Origin: JBJXGE01 sp046154185
Lineage (GTDB): Bacteria; Planctomycetota; UBA8108; UBA1146; JAJFFE01
DNA length: 64,000 nucleotides
Assembly (NCBI GenBank): GCA_046154185.1
Contig: JBJXGE010000032.1
Location: 186,001-250,000 of the forward strand
Reading direction: 5' to 3'
In this document: one piece after another, positions 1 to 8,692 of the stretch
Position numbering within the stretch: position 1 is the stretch's first letter
Layout of the letters: each line of letters opens with the position of its first letter
Position numbers and translations under genes: made by a program
Notes under the pieces: generated by a model
What the model saw: the letters and a program-made list of their open reading frames with translations, nothing else
Told to the model about the DNA's origin: nothing
Database searches by the model: none

Positions 1-44
1 GGTTCGCGACCGCTGCTTGAGGATGAAATGAAGGGAGCTTTGTG

Positions 45-1016
45 ATGCGTTCATACCGACGACCGATTCGAAGCGCGGCCGCTTTCTTTTGCACAGCGAC
101 GGGGCTGCTCGTCTGCTGTGGTCTCGGGCTCGCGATCGCGCCGAACGCGAGCTGGGCGGATGACAAGCTCTATCTCGAGATCTACGACGTATCCGATCTC
201 CTCATCAAGCGGCCGGACTTTCCAGCGCCGAAGCTCGGGCTGAGTGGGCTCGAGCCGGAATCGACGCCGACGACCACCGAGGAGACGGAAGCATCCCTGA
301 CCGGCGAGCAGCTCATCGAACTCATCCGGAAGGCTCTCAGGCTCGACGATTCGAAGACGGGTGAAACCGTGCGACTCGTGAATGGCAGTTTGGTCGTGCT
401 CGCCAAACCGGAGGAGCACGCCGCCATCGGCGCCAAACTGGTCGGCTTGCGCGCGCCAAAGCATTTCTATCGCATTGACGCTCGCATCGTGGAACTGTCG
501 ATCGCAGATATGGCCGAGCTCAAGCGTCTGCACACGGGCAAACGTAAGTGCACCGTGGTCGCCAAGGCGAAGCTCGAGGAATTCATCGCGACGCGCAAAA
601 TGGCAATCCTCTCGACGCCATCCGTGACCGTTCAAGAGCGTCAAGTGGCGAGCATCGCGGTCGTCGATCAGAAAGCGTATCTGAAAGATTTCGAAGTCGA
701 CGAATCCAAGCAGATCGCCGATCCGGTGATCGATACGTTGAATCTCGGACTCACACTCGAGACCTGGGTGAAACCGCTCAGCGCCTCGCGCCGGCTCCTA
801 CGATGGAAGGTCGAGATCGCCAGCGCGGAATTGCCATTCGATGAGGAGCCACTCGAGCGCGGCGGCACGATTGAGCTGCCGCAGGTGGAGATCTTCGCGC
901 GCCAAGGCCACAGCGCTCTCAATGCCGACCAAGTGCTCGTCGTGACTGACATCCCCGCGCGCACGGAAGGCGCCGTGGCCGTGCTCCTACTTACAGTCGA
1001 CGTGGCGCCCGAATAG
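45..1016 (+). CDS. Secreted secretin-domain-like protein
   Basis: Protein of 323 residues whose role is not known. An Arg-rich N-terminus followed by a hydrophobic stretch ending near ASWADD looks like a Sec signal peptide, so it probably acts outside the cytoplasm. The middle has the secretin-like pattern YDVSDLL, then a segment around LIELIRKAL and a second one ending in HAAIGAKLVGLR. The C-terminal half (LSTPSVTVQERQ, then GLTLETWVKPL) resembles the beta-rich core of secretin or PulD-like proteins, but the length is far below a full secretin. ATG 45 is preferred to GTG 42 because AAGGGAG at 31-37 lies 7 bases upstream of it. The family call rests on sequence pattern only. Confidence 0.6.
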   Translation: MRSYRRPIRSAAAFFCTATGLLVCCGLGLAIAPNASWADDKLYLEIYDVSDLLIKRPDFPAPKLGLSGLEPESTPTTTEETEASLTGEQLIELIRKALRLDDSKTGETVRLVNGSLVVLAKPEEHAAIGAKLVGLRAPKHFYRIDARIVELSIADMAELKRLHTGKRKCTVVAKAKLEEFIATRKMAILSTPSVTVQERQVASIAVVDQKAYLKDFEVDESKQIADPVIDTLNLGLTLETWVKPLSASRRLLRWKVEIASAELPFDEEPLERGGTIELPQVEIFARQGHSALNADQVLVVTDIPARTEGAVAVLLLTVDVAPE

Positions 1017-1053
1017 CCGGCGTCGACGACGTCGCGCCCGACCCCCGCGAAGC

Positions 1054-1083
1054 CTGTCCGACTCCACGATCCACGGCTACAAT
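1054..1083 (+). promoter_or_regulatory. Candidate promoter of aspS
   Basis: TACAAT at 1078-1083 is a good -10 box. CTGTCC at 1054-1059, 18 bases upstream, is a weak -35. It lies about 60 bases before the aspS start. Pattern match only. Confidence 0.3.
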
Positions 1084-1140
1084 CCCGCGCCTTCATTGCC
1101 AGGGTGATTGGGAGCGAGTCGTGAATAGCGGGGATCCATC

Positions 1141-2958
1141 ATGAAGCTCAAGCGCACACACATGTGCGGCGAACTACGTGCGGCGCACCAAGGCCAAGTT
1201 GTCACCGTCGCAGGTTGGGTCGATCGCATTCGCGAAATCGGCGGCGTCGTCTTCATCGATCTGCGCGACCGCGAAGGTGTCGTGCAGTTGAGTTTCACCA
1301 AAGAGCATAGCGCGGCGCTTCTCGATAGCGCTCGCGAACTTGGCCGCGAATATGTCATCGCCGCGCGAGCGAAAGTCATCGGTCGCGGGCAGGAGAATAC
1401 GAACGCCAAGCTCGCGACCGGTGAAGTCGAGCTGCTCGTCGACGAGCTCGAAGTGCTCAACAGCTCCAAGACCCCGCCCCTCGACGTGCGCGACCACCTC
1501 GAGACGAATCCCGAGCTGCGCATGAAGTACCGCTACATCGATCTGCGGCGGCCGAAAATGCACGCGATCATCAAGTTGCGTCATCGGCTCATCAAATCGG
1601 TGCGCGACTACCTCGATGGCCGTGGCTTCTATGAGATCGAAACTCCGCTCCTCACCAAGCCGACGCCCGAGGGCGCGCGCGACTTCTTGGTGCCGGCGCG
1701 ACTCATGCCCGGCAACTTCTACGCGTTGCCGCAATCCCCGCAGATTTTCAAACAGATCCTGATGATCGCCGGCTTCGATCGTTATTTTCAGTTTGCGCGC
1801 TGCATGCGCGATGAAGACAAACGCGGCGATCGACAACCTGAGCACACGCAGCTGGACTTTGAGATGAGTTTCGTCCGACCGGCCGATGTGCAAGCCGTCA
1901 TCGAAGGCGTGCTGTCGCACGTCATGAAGAGTGTGCTTGGCGTCGAGATCAAGACGCCGCTCCCCCACCTGCAATATCGCGAGGCGATGCGGCGCTTCGG
2001 TAGCGACAAACCCGACACGCGCTTCGGTATGGAGCTCGTGACGCTCACCGACGAACTGCGCGAATGTGGATTCGGCGTGTTCGCGAACACCATCAAGGCC
2101 GGCAATGTCGTCAAGGCACTCCGGCTCCCCGGCGGCAATGCGTTGGTTTCCAAGGGACAATTCAAAGCGCTCGAGACCGACGCGCGCGGCCGCGGCGCGA
2201 AGGGGCTCGCGTTCATCCGCTACACGGATGAGGGGCTCGATTCATCGTTCACGAAATTCTTGAACGAGCAAGATCTCGCGAAGATTCAACGTGCGACGGG
2301 CGCGGAGCGCGGCGACTTGCTGTTGTTCGTCGCCGACAAGCAGGATCTTGCCGACCAGGTGTTGTCGTCGCTGCGACTCCAGTTCGGCGAAAAGCTCGGG
2401 CTGCGTGACGCGAAGCATTTCAATTATCTCTGGGTCGACAATTTTCCCCAGTTCGAATACGACGCCGAGAAGAACTTGATCAACGCGGCGCACCATCCTT
2501 TCGTGATGCCAGAAAACCCGGAGCAATTGCTCGCGCTCGCCGACGAGCTGCGCCACTCGGGCGGCAAGGCGACGCCCAAGGCTGTCGACCACGCGCTGGC
2601 AATCACGGCAAGCCAATACGATCTCGTCGTGAATGGCGTTGAACTCGGCAGCGGTTCGCTACGCATCACCGACCCAAATATCCAATCGGCGATGTTCACT
2701 TGCCTTGGCATTTCGCCCGAGCAAGCGCAACAAAAGTTCGGATTCCTCCTCAACGCGCTGAGCTTTGGCGCCCCGCCGATGGCCGGTATCGGTATCGGCG
2801 TCGACCGCTGGCTCATGGTGCTGCTCGGCCTCGACACCATTACGGAAGTGATCGCTTTTCCAAAGACTTCCGCCGGCAAGGGCTTGATGGACGAGAGCCC
2901 CGCCCCGGCCGATCCCGAGCTACTCAAAGAGCTGCGAATTCAAGCCGTTCCCGAGTAA
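1141..2958 (+). CDS. aspS: Aspartyl-tRNA synthetase
   Basis: Class II aminoacyl-tRNA synthetase that charges tRNA-Asp (or tRNA-Asp and tRNA-Asn in the non-discriminating type) in the cytoplasm. The 605 residues match the usual bacterial form with an inserted GAD domain. In order: an N-terminal OB-fold anticodon-binding domain (about 1-110), class II motif 1 around residue 140, motif 2 (FARCMRDEDKRGDRQPEHTQ), the GAD insertion in the middle, and motif 3 (GIGIGVDRWLMVLLG) near the C-terminus. GGGGA precedes ATG 1141 at a suitable distance. It is a single gene followed 111 bases later by padR, which has its own promoter. Whether it also serves tRNA-Asn cannot be read with certainty here. Confidence 0.97.
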   Translation: MKLKRTHMCGELRAAHQGQVVTVAGWVDRIREIGGVVFIDLRDREGVVQLSFTKEHSAALLDSARELGREYVIAARAKVIGRGQENTNAKLATGEVELLVDELEVLNSSKTPPLDVRDHLETNPELRMKYRYIDLRRPKMHAIIKLRHRLIKSVRDYLDGRGFYEIETPLLTKPTPEGARDFLVPARLMPGNFYALPQSPQIFKQILMIAGFDRYFQFARCMRDEDKRGDRQPEHTQLDFEMSFVRPADVQAVIEGVLSHVMKSVLGVEIKTPLPHLQYREAMRRFGSDKPDTRFGMELVTLTDELRECGFGVFANTIKAGNVVKALRLPGGNALVSKGQFKALETDARGRGAKGLAFIRYTDEGLDSSFTKFLNEQDLAKIQRATGAERGDLLLFVADKQDLADQVLSSLRLQFGEKLGLRDAKHFNYLWVDNFPQFEYDAEKNLINAAHHPFVMPENPEQLLALADELRHSGGKATPKAVDHALAITASQYDLVVNGVELGSGSLRITDPNIQSAMFTCLGISPEQAQQKFGFLLNALSFGAPPMAGIGIGVDRWLMVLLGLDTITEVIAFPKTSAGKGLMDESPAPADPELLKELRIQAVPE

Positions 2959-3007
2959 CCGACGAGAATCGCAAACTAAAAAGTTTCTTCGCAAGCCCAC
3001 AGCACTC

Positions 3008-3037
3008 TTGCCGGATATATCCGGCGCCGATATATTC
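3008..3037 (+). promoter_or_regulatory. padR promoter with a 16-bp palindromic operator
   Basis: TTGCCG (3008-3013) and TATATT (3031-3036) are spaced by exactly 17 bases. The perfect palindrome gccggatatatccggc (3010-3025) fills the -35 and spacer region. A partial copy, gccgatatattc (3026-3037), covers the -10. A repressor bound here would block polymerase, so autorepression by the PadR protein encoded 33 bases downstream is the simplest reading. The boxes and palindrome are seen; binding is inferred. Confidence 0.6.
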
Positions 3038-3069
3038 ACGACCAACCGATACGGCAAAGGAGCTTCGAC

Positions 3070-3474
3070 GTGTTTGGAAAAGATGGCCGTCGCGAGGCGA
3101 CCGAGCTTGTTGTGCTTTCGATTCTCAACGCTGGGCCGCGCTACGGCTACGCGATCAGCAAAGAGATCAGCGTTCGTTCGAGTGGCGCGTTGCGTGTGAC
3201 GCCCGGAATCCTTTACCCGCTCCTGCACGAGTTGGAGGCGAAGGGGCTGTTGCGCAGCTACTGGGACAGCGTCACGGCCAACGCCGGCGACGACAGCCGC
3301 GTCCGCCGCGTGAGCAACGAATCGGAAGAGCACGACGGCGGTCGGCGTCGCAAGTGGTACGCGCTTTCGGTGCGCGGCCGCAAACTCTTGGCGCGGCGAG
3401 TCGACGCCCACCGCGAGATGCATGCGCTCCTCGATTCATTCTTGCCGCAGCTCGAAGGTGAGGGTGGACGGTGA
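3070..3474 (+). CDS. PadR-family transcriptional repressor
   Basis: DNA-binding regulator of 134 residues. The winged-helix core is clear: EATELVVLSILNAGPRYGYA, then TPGILYPLLHELEAKGLL as the recognition region, then a wing with WYALSVRGRKLL. The C-terminal helix (LLARRVDAHREM) is short, as in small PadR proteins that dimerise through it. An insertion rich in Asp, Glu, Gly and Arg (about 78-95) sits in the wing. The start is GTG 3070 with AAGGAG upstream. It overlaps the next gene by four bases (GTGA), so the two are translationally coupled. PadR next to a HAAS-domain membrane protein is a recurrent signalling pair. The palindrome at 3010-3025 is the likely operator. Confidence 0.88.
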   Translation: MFGKDGRREATELVVLSILNAGPRYGYAISKEISVRSSGALRVTPGILYPLLHELEAKGLLRSYWDSVTANAGDDSRVRRVSNESEEHDGGRRRKWYALSVRGRKLLARRVDAHREMHALLDSFLPQLEGEGGR

Positions 3475-4421
3475 CGATGCGGCGACCGAAACGACTGCAA
3501 GTCGCTCGCGCCGATCACAGCGCCGCTGCCGTCGCCGTATGGCTCGCGACACTCGCACGCGGCCTGCGCGTGACGCCGGCGCGGCGCGACGACATCGTTT
3601 GCGAAGTCGACGAACACGTCCACGAGCGAATTCGGGAATTACTCATCAACGGTCTGTCTCGAACCGAAGCCGAACGCGTCACCCTCGACGAGTTGGGCGA
3701 CGCCGCGCTGGTGGCGCGGCGCTTTACCGTGGTTCACACTTGGAGAAGGAGACTCGTCATGCGTTTTGCGTTCATCGCCATGGGAGCCGGTTTGTTGTTA
3801 TGCGCGGCAAGCGTCGTCAAGAGTCCGGCGCCAGTCGGCGTGCGCTACTTCCAATCGGCCCCGGCGACCGCCGCCGAGAAACTCGCGGACACTCGCATTT
3901 CGGTGCCCAGCTCGACGACGCTTGGCACCTTCATCGACGCGTTTGCGCACGCCGCGCAGCGACCCGTCTATGTGCATTGGAACAGACTTGCCGAACGAGA
4001 GCGGGATCGCGAGACCACCATCGAAAACCCGATCACCAACGTGTCGCTTACGACTGCACTCGGTCTCGTCGGCGCCGAACTCTTCGAAGGCGACGGCCTG
4101 GCCTGCAAAGTCACCGACGAATTGATCGAGATCTCCACGCGCAGCCACTTCGATAGACAATCGCGCACGCTCGCGAGTTACGACCTGAGGGATGTCCGTG
4201 AAGAGGGCATGGACTACGACGACGCGCTCTTAGAACTCGTCAATACGATGATGGAAGACGCGATCAAGAGTAACGATGCAATCCATATGTATATCCTCGG
4301 CCACAAACTCTTCCTGCACGCCCCCGAGCGCGCCCACGACTTAGTGCGGTGGATCCTCACGGAGCTGCGCGCGACGTCGGCGGAGATCGATACCAGCGCC
4401 GGCGAGGCCCTACCGCGCTGA
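3471..4421 (+). CDS. HAAS-domain membrane protein with STN/secretin-like outer part
   Basis: Probable membrane partner of the PadR regulator. Residues about 20-90 (LATLARGLRVTPARRDD, EVDEHVHERIRELL, TEAERVTLDELGD) form the helical HAAS-type cytoplasmic domain found next to PadR genes. One transmembrane segment follows (about 97-118, FAFIAMGAGLLLCAA). The rest lies outside the cytoplasm and resembles the secretin and TonB short N-terminal (STN) fold: TTLGTFIDAFAHAAQRPVYV, then NPITNVSLTTALGLVGAELF, then LIEISTRSHFDRQ and YDLRDV. GTG 3471 has GAGGG six bases upstream and overlaps the padR stop; ATG 3477 is the alternative. A role in passing an envelope signal to PadR is inference. Domain assignments are from pattern, not a search. 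Confidence 0.65.
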   Translation: MTMRRPKRLQVARADHSAAAVAVWLATLARGLRVTPARRDDIVCEVDEHVHERIRELLINGLSRTEAERVTLDELGDAALVARRFTVVHTWRRRLVMRFAFIAMGAGLLLCAASVVKSPAPVGVRYFQSAPATAAEKLADTRISVPSSTTLGTFIDAFAHAAQRPVYVHWNRLAERERDRETTIENPITNVSLTTALGLVGAELFEGDGLACKVTDELIEISTRSHFDRQSRTLASYDLRDVREEGMDYDDALLELVNTMMEDAIKSNDAIHMYILGHKLFLHAPERAHDLVRWILTELRATSAEIDTSAGEALPR

Positions 4422-4452
4422 GTTCGTTTTACTTGCGCAAAGACTCGGCACT

Positions 4453-4484
4453 CACGGGTGGTTCTCTTACCAGAACCACTCGTG
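4453..4484. terminator. Hairpin between convergent genes
   Basis: A 13-bp stem with one G-T wobble (4453-4465 with 4472-4484, core GTGGTTCT/AGAACCAC) and a 6-base loop lies between the convergent HAAS and comM genes. Neither side has a clean T-run, so termination in either direction is likely but not certain. Confidence 0.5.
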
Positions 4485-4517
4485 CGCGGGTCGTAAGAAA
4501 AGTCGGCGGACGGGCAT

Positions 4518-6092
4518 TCACCCGCCCAGCGTCGAGAACATCCCCGCCCCGCCGCGCGGGGTGCGGTATTCGAGCGCCTCGTGCAAGTGCCGATCGGCGA
4601 TAGAGCGCTCTGCTTCGGTATCGGCGATGGTCCGCGCGAGGCGCAGCACGCGCGTGAGACCGCGCGTCGAGAGATCGAGTTCCGTCGCGCTTCGCGCGAG
4701 CAGGCGCTCGGCGGTCGTCGCCATCGGCGCCCACTCGCGCCGCGTCGTCCATTCGAGAAAACGGTTCGGCTGCGGCCGCCCTTCGCGGCGGCGAAACTCG
4801 ACGGCTCGGTCGACAATCGCGCGCAAGGCGGCGCTTCCGATGGGATCGCGGGCACCCGCGGCCGCGAGCATCTCGCCGCTCGAGGGCGCCGCCACTTCGA
4901 TGCGCAAATCGATGCGATCGAGAAGCGGCCCCGAGACCTTTTCCAGGTAACGTCGAATGCGTTCGCCAAGACATCCGCAACGCCGTCGAGGGTGCATGTA
5001 GTATCCGCACGGACATGGATTCATCGCCGCGACCAACAGGAATGACGCGGGAAACCGCAAGCTTCCGGCGGCACGCGAAATCGTGATCTGCCCTTCTTCG
5101 AGGGGCTCGCGCAATGCTTCGAGCGACCGCCGTTGAAACTCCGGCAACTCATCGAGAAATAACACGCCGCGATGCGCCGCAGTGATCTCGCCAGGTCGCG
5201 GAATGATCCCACCACCAACGAGGCCCGCCCACGAAACCGTGTGATGCGGCGCACGAAACGGCCGCTCTGTGATGAGACCCGGCACTTGCTTCAATCCCGC
5301 GGCCGAGTGGATGCGCGTGATCTCGAGTCGTTCTTCGTCAGTCGGCGGCGGCAACAGGCCGGATATGCGCCGGGCCATCAGACTCTTGCCCGCGCCGGGC
5401 GGACCTACGAACAGCACGTTGTGTTCACCCGCGACGGCGATCGCGAGCGCGCGCTTGATCGCGCGATGCCCCACGACTTCGTGAAAGTCGAGCGCTGGCA
5501 ATAGTGTGTTCTGATGCATCGAATCGCTCGTCGCGACCGGGGCCGCCGCGCAGCCAGGATCCGTTCCGCGCAAAATATCCGCGGCTTGCCGAAGACTTAC
5601 CGCCCCGCGCGTGACTACGCCCGGAACCGCGGCCGCCTCGTCGAGATTCTCAACCGGCACCACAATTCGTGCGCGTCCGACATCACGCAGCGCCGCAACC
5701 ATGGCGAGCGTTCCGACCGCAGGTCGCAGCCGGCCGTCGAGCGAAAGCTCGCCGAGCACGCCCCAAGCCGCCAGACTGTCGTGCGCGATCTCGAGTTCCT
5801 TCGACGCGAGCAAAATGCCGAGCGCGATCGGCAGATCGAAAACGGCGCCATCTTTTTCCCAAGCCGCCGGGGCCAGATTGACGATGACCTTCTTGTCACC
5901 CGGGAAAAAATAGCGCGAGTTTTGAATCGCCGAGCGAATCCGTTCGCGGCTTTCGCGAATCCCTTTTCCGGGTAAGCCGCTGATGACGATCGTCGGCTGA
6001 GTCGTCGGAAAAAGCGCGACTTCGATTTCGACGATGCGACCGTCGATACCAAACACATCCGCGGAGCAAAGGCGTGCCACCACAACACCCAT
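4518..6092 (-). CDS. comM: ComM/YifB-type AAA+ ATPase (Mg-chelatase-like)
   Basis: Cytoplasmic hexameric helicase that in naturally competent bacteria drives branch migration of integrating DNA. The roughly 524 residues match the family. The N-terminal Lon-protease-like domain has ISGLPGKGIRESRERIRSA. Walker A is VGPPGAGKSLMARRISG and Walker B is GVLFLDELPEF. Cysteines follow in MNPCPCGYY and RRRCGC, and the C-terminal Mg-chelatase domain has RTIADTEA. ATG 6092 is chosen because the family starts just before ARLCSADVFGID; the GTG at 6140 would add 16 poorly conserved residues. Both candidate starts have weak ribosome sites. The gene is divergent from the S41 protease gene. Confidence 0.93.
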   Translation of the reverse strand: MGVVVARLCSADVFGIDGRIVEIEVALFPTTQPTIVISGLPGKGIRESRERIRSAIQNSRYFFPGDKKVIVNLAPAAWEKDGAVFDLPIALGILLASKELEIAHDSLAAWGVLGELSLDGRLRPAVGTLAMVAALRDVGRARIVVPVENLDEAAAVPGVVTRGAVSLRQAADILRGTDPGCAAAPVATSDSMHQNTLLPALDFHEVVGHRAIKRALAIAVAGEHNVLFVGPPGAGKSLMARRISGLLPPPTDEERLEITRIHSAAGLKQVPGLITERPFRAPHHTVSWAGLVGGGIIPRPGEITAAHRGVLFLDELPEFQRRSLEALREPLEEGQITISRAAGSLRFPASFLLVAAMNPCPCGYYMHPRRRCGCLGERIRRYLEKVSGPLLDRIDLRIEVAAPSSGEMLAAAGARDPIGSAALRAIVDRAVEFRRREGRPQPNRFLEWTTRREWAPMATTAERLLARSATELDLSTRGLTRVLRLARTIADTEAERSIADRHLHEALEYRTPRGGAGMFSTLGG

Positions 6093-6256
6093 CCCATCGT
6101 GGGATGCGAGCGCCAGGTGGCGAGAGAGTAACGCCTCCACACGCGCCGCTCAACGGCGCCGGGGCGCCAGTCGGCGGCCTGCAGCGGGTGGTCCGAGCGG
6201 CTGTCGACTGTTATGATGCCCCACCAGACCCTGACCTCCAGGAGGAAAGACACCGC

Positions 6257-8590
6257 ATGACGCACTCGCTGCGCTTCCGCTTCGCGACCGTTCTGGTTCT
6301 TGTCATTTGTGTGCTAGCGCCACTTGCAAAAGCGCGGGGCCAGGAAGACCCAACCGCCGACCCAAAAGCGAACGTCACCGCGGAGATCGAACGCATCACC
6401 AAGCGCTACGGCGCTGGCGATCTCGCGCGCGCTTGGCAAGGCGCCGCGCAACTCGAAGAGCTGGGTCCGGCGATTTTGCCGTGGGCAACGGAGCAATTGG
6501 CCACGGCGCCGGAGGCGCAAAGCGACGCCGCCGCGATCCCGCTCCTCATGGTGGCAAAGTCGTTACTCGCGCTCGGCGAAACGGAGCCCGTCGAGAAAGC
6601 GCTGCTTGCGCTGGGCGCAGCTTTTTCGTTAAGCGTCCCGGTGCGTTCGGCGGCGCTCGAGCTCCTCGGCGAGTTCCCCGGTGAGCGCGCCGAAAAACTG
6701 CTCACGGAAATCTTGGCCGGCGATGAACAATTCGACGCATCGCTGCGCATCGCGGCGGCGCGCAGTTTGTTTCAGGTATCGGGCGAATACAAAGCCGTGC
6801 GCACGTTTTTGCGTCCGCTGTTAGAGGTCGACGACGCAGCCGTGCGCAACGCCGCGGCCCTCGCGCTCGGCGAAATGGACAATCTCGACGGGCCGGTCAA
6901 GCGCATCTTGCTCAGCCTCGAGAAAGAACCGACCTCCGCCGGAGCGCAGGCGCGCCTCATCCTTGCGCACGAACGACGCTTGCGCAGTCTCGAACGTCGG
7001 CTCGAGGCAAAAGAACCGGACTTGCCGACCGGCGGCGAGGGAGTGCGGCTCGAGCGCGAACTCGAGCAGACGACGCGCCAACTCGAGGAAAAACGGCAGC
7101 AGCTCGAAGACATCCGTCAGCAACTCGCGCAGGGACGTCTCAACCATCCGCTCGTCAACGATTTGCTTCAGCTCGTGCTCGATAACTACGTCGATCCGGC
7201 ACTCGCCGATCCGAAGGCGCTCGTCGTCGAGGCCGCGAAGGGCATGATCGCAAGCCTTGATCCATTCTCGATGTTCATGGATGTCAAGGAGACCAAGGAG
7301 TTCTACGAAAGTATCGCGGGCGAATACGCCGGCATCGGCGCGCAAGTCGGAAAAGATAAGGAGACCGATTTCCTCATCATCTTGCGGCCGATCTATGGAG
7401 GCCCTGCCTACCAAGCCGGACTTCTCACGGACGACAAGATCATCTCCATCGGCGGAGTCTCTACCAAGGGACTCAATCTCGAAGAGATTCTCAAGAAATT
7501 GAAGGGCGACGCTGGCGCCACAGCTCAGCTCGAAGTGCATCGACGCGGCTGGAAGGAACCGCGCAAATTCGACATTCAACGCAAAATGATTCGTCTCGAG
7601 TCGGTGGCCACGACGGTGCTGCCCGGAAAGATCGGCTATCTAAGTCTCTCGCAGTTCGGCGATGACGCGGTCACGGAATTCGAAAACGGCATACAGTCAC
7701 TGCTCAACGACGGTGTCAACGCGGTAGTGCTCGATCTTCGCAACAATGGGGGTGGCTACATGGAGGCCGCGGTCTCGATTGTCGACATGTTTGTCGGCGA
7801 TCAGAAGGACCCGATCGTCTCGCAGCGTGACATTGGCCGCCGCATGAGTCCCAAGCAGCACTTTGCAAAGCCGCCGCATTTGGGCGACTTTCCGCTGATC
7901 GTACTCATCAACGAAGGCAGCGCGAGCGCCGCGGAAATTGTCTCGGGCGCGCTCCAAGATTTCGGCCGTGCGACGCTTGTCGGCGAACGAAGCTTCGGCA
8001 AGGGAAGCGTTCAACAACTTCTCAATTTGCCGGAAGGCACCAATGCTCTCCTCGGCGGTCCGACAAAGCTGCGGCTCACCGTCCAATACTACTTTTTGCC
8101 ATCGGGGCGTTCGATTCACACGCAGCGGGACGCCGAGGGACGTGTCATCGAAGAAGGCGGAGTCAAGCCCGACATCGAGGTCGTGCAGGACGCGCCGCCT
8201 TTGTGGCGCCTCGAAGCGCTCAATCGCCTCGTCGACAAGAACGCGTTTCGCGACTACTTGGAGAAACACCCGCTGAAAGATAATGGCGAACTCTACCGTG
8301 TCGTCGCCGAGCTGGGCGACGGCGGCAGCACATCGACCTATCCCGGGTTCGACGAGCACTTCTCTCCACTCAATACGGATCGCGCGGAAGTCGACGACAT
8401 CCGCCGCTACTTGCGCCGTGAAATCCGCCGCCTCGTCATGGATGAGCGCGGCAAGGAGTTCGCGTGCGACTATTCGGATGACATCCAACTTCAGCGCGCG
8501 ATCCTCGAGCTGCTCAAGAAGCTCGGCACCGCACCGGAATCCATCGTCGAGTACAAGACCTTCGCCAAAGTCGCGGACAAGGGCGGTTAG
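6257..8590 (+). CDS. S41 C-terminal processing protease with HEAT-like N-terminal half
   Basis: Exported serine protease of the CtpA/Tsp type, 777 residues. A signal peptide (about 1-28, ending AKARGQ) directs it to the periplasm. Residues about 30-270 form helical repeats of HEAT or PBS-lyase type (for example VRSAALELLGEFPGERAEKL and DDAAVRNAAALALGEM), followed by a coiled coil rich in Glu, Gln and Leu (about 280-340). A PDZ domain follows (GGPAYQAGLLTDDKIISIGG), then the S41 core with catalytic Ser in NEGSASAAEIVSG and Lys in SFGKGSVQQLL. The start is ATG 6257 after AGGAGGAAAG; the frame is open upstream to 6074, but that part reads as non-coding. TATGAT at 6212-6217 may be its -10. The HEAT-like front is unusual for Ctp proteases and may serve substrate or partner docking. 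Confidence 0.93.
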   Translation: MTHSLRFRFATVLVLVICVLAPLAKARGQEDPTADPKANVTAEIERITKRYGAGDLARAWQGAAQLEELGPAILPWATEQLATAPEAQSDAAAIPLLMVAKSLLALGETEPVEKALLALGAAFSLSVPVRSAALELLGEFPGERAEKLLTEILAGDEQFDASLRIAAARSLFQVSGEYKAVRTFLRPLLEVDDAAVRNAAALALGEMDNLDGPVKRILLSLEKEPTSAGAQARLILAHERRLRSLERRLEAKEPDLPTGGEGVRLERELEQTTRQLEEKRQQLEDIRQQLAQGRLNHPLVNDLLQLVLDNYVDPALADPKALVVEAAKGMIASLDPFSMFMDVKETKEFYESIAGEYAGIGAQVGKDKETDFLIILRPIYGGPAYQAGLLTDDKIISIGGVSTKGLNLEEILKKLKGDAGATAQLEVHRRGWKEPRKFDIQRKMIRLESVATTVLPGKIGYLSLSQFGDDAVTEFENGIQSLLNDGVNAVVLDLRNNGGGYMEAAVSIVDMFVGDQKDPIVSQRDIGRRMSPKQHFAKPPHLGDFPLIVLINEGSASAAEIVSGALQDFGRATLVGERSFGKGSVQQLLNLPEGTNALLGGPTKLRLTVQYYFLPSGRSIHTQRDAEGRVIEEGGVKPDIEVVQDAPPLWRLEALNRLVDKNAFRDYLEKHPLKDNGELYRVVAELGDGGSTSTYPGFDEHFSPLNTDRAEVDDIRRYLRREIRRLVMDERGKEFACDYSDDIQLQRAILELLKKLGTAPESIVEYKTFAKVADKGG

Positions 8591-8595
8591 GCGAA

Positions 8596-8642
8596 CTAGC
8601 CCCAGAACAAGCGCTGCGCGCGTGTTCTGGGGCTAGCTTTTT
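8596..8642 (+). terminator. Rho-independent terminator of the S41 protease gene
   Basis: Perfect 14-bp stem CTAGCCCCAGAACA (8596-8609) with TGTTCTGGGGCTAG (8623-8636), followed by TTTTT at 8638-8642. It starts five bases after the stop codon. Confidence 0.93.
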
Positions 8643-8648
8643 CCTGTC

Positions 8649-8665
8649 GGTGTTGCTCCAACACC
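8649..8665. repeat. Short REP-like hairpin, copy 1
   Basis: GGTGTTG-CTC-CAACACC is a perfect 7-bp stem with a triloop, between the protease terminator and the carB end. Its core recurs at 20114-20135. Confidence 0.5.
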
Positions 8666-8692
8666 CCTGTACGAGTCGCGCTTGTTTTCGGA

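Noticed and set aside
1174..2160. Long minus-strand open frame opposite aspS (328 codons)
   Set aside because: It is fully antisense to a certain aspS gene, has an Arg, His and Leu-rich shadow composition, no ribosome site and no recognisable domain.
6074..6256. Upstream extension of the S41 protease frame
   Set aside because: The added residues are Arg, Pro and Ala-rich, overlap the comM start, and lie before a perfect AGGAGG plus signal peptide at 6257.
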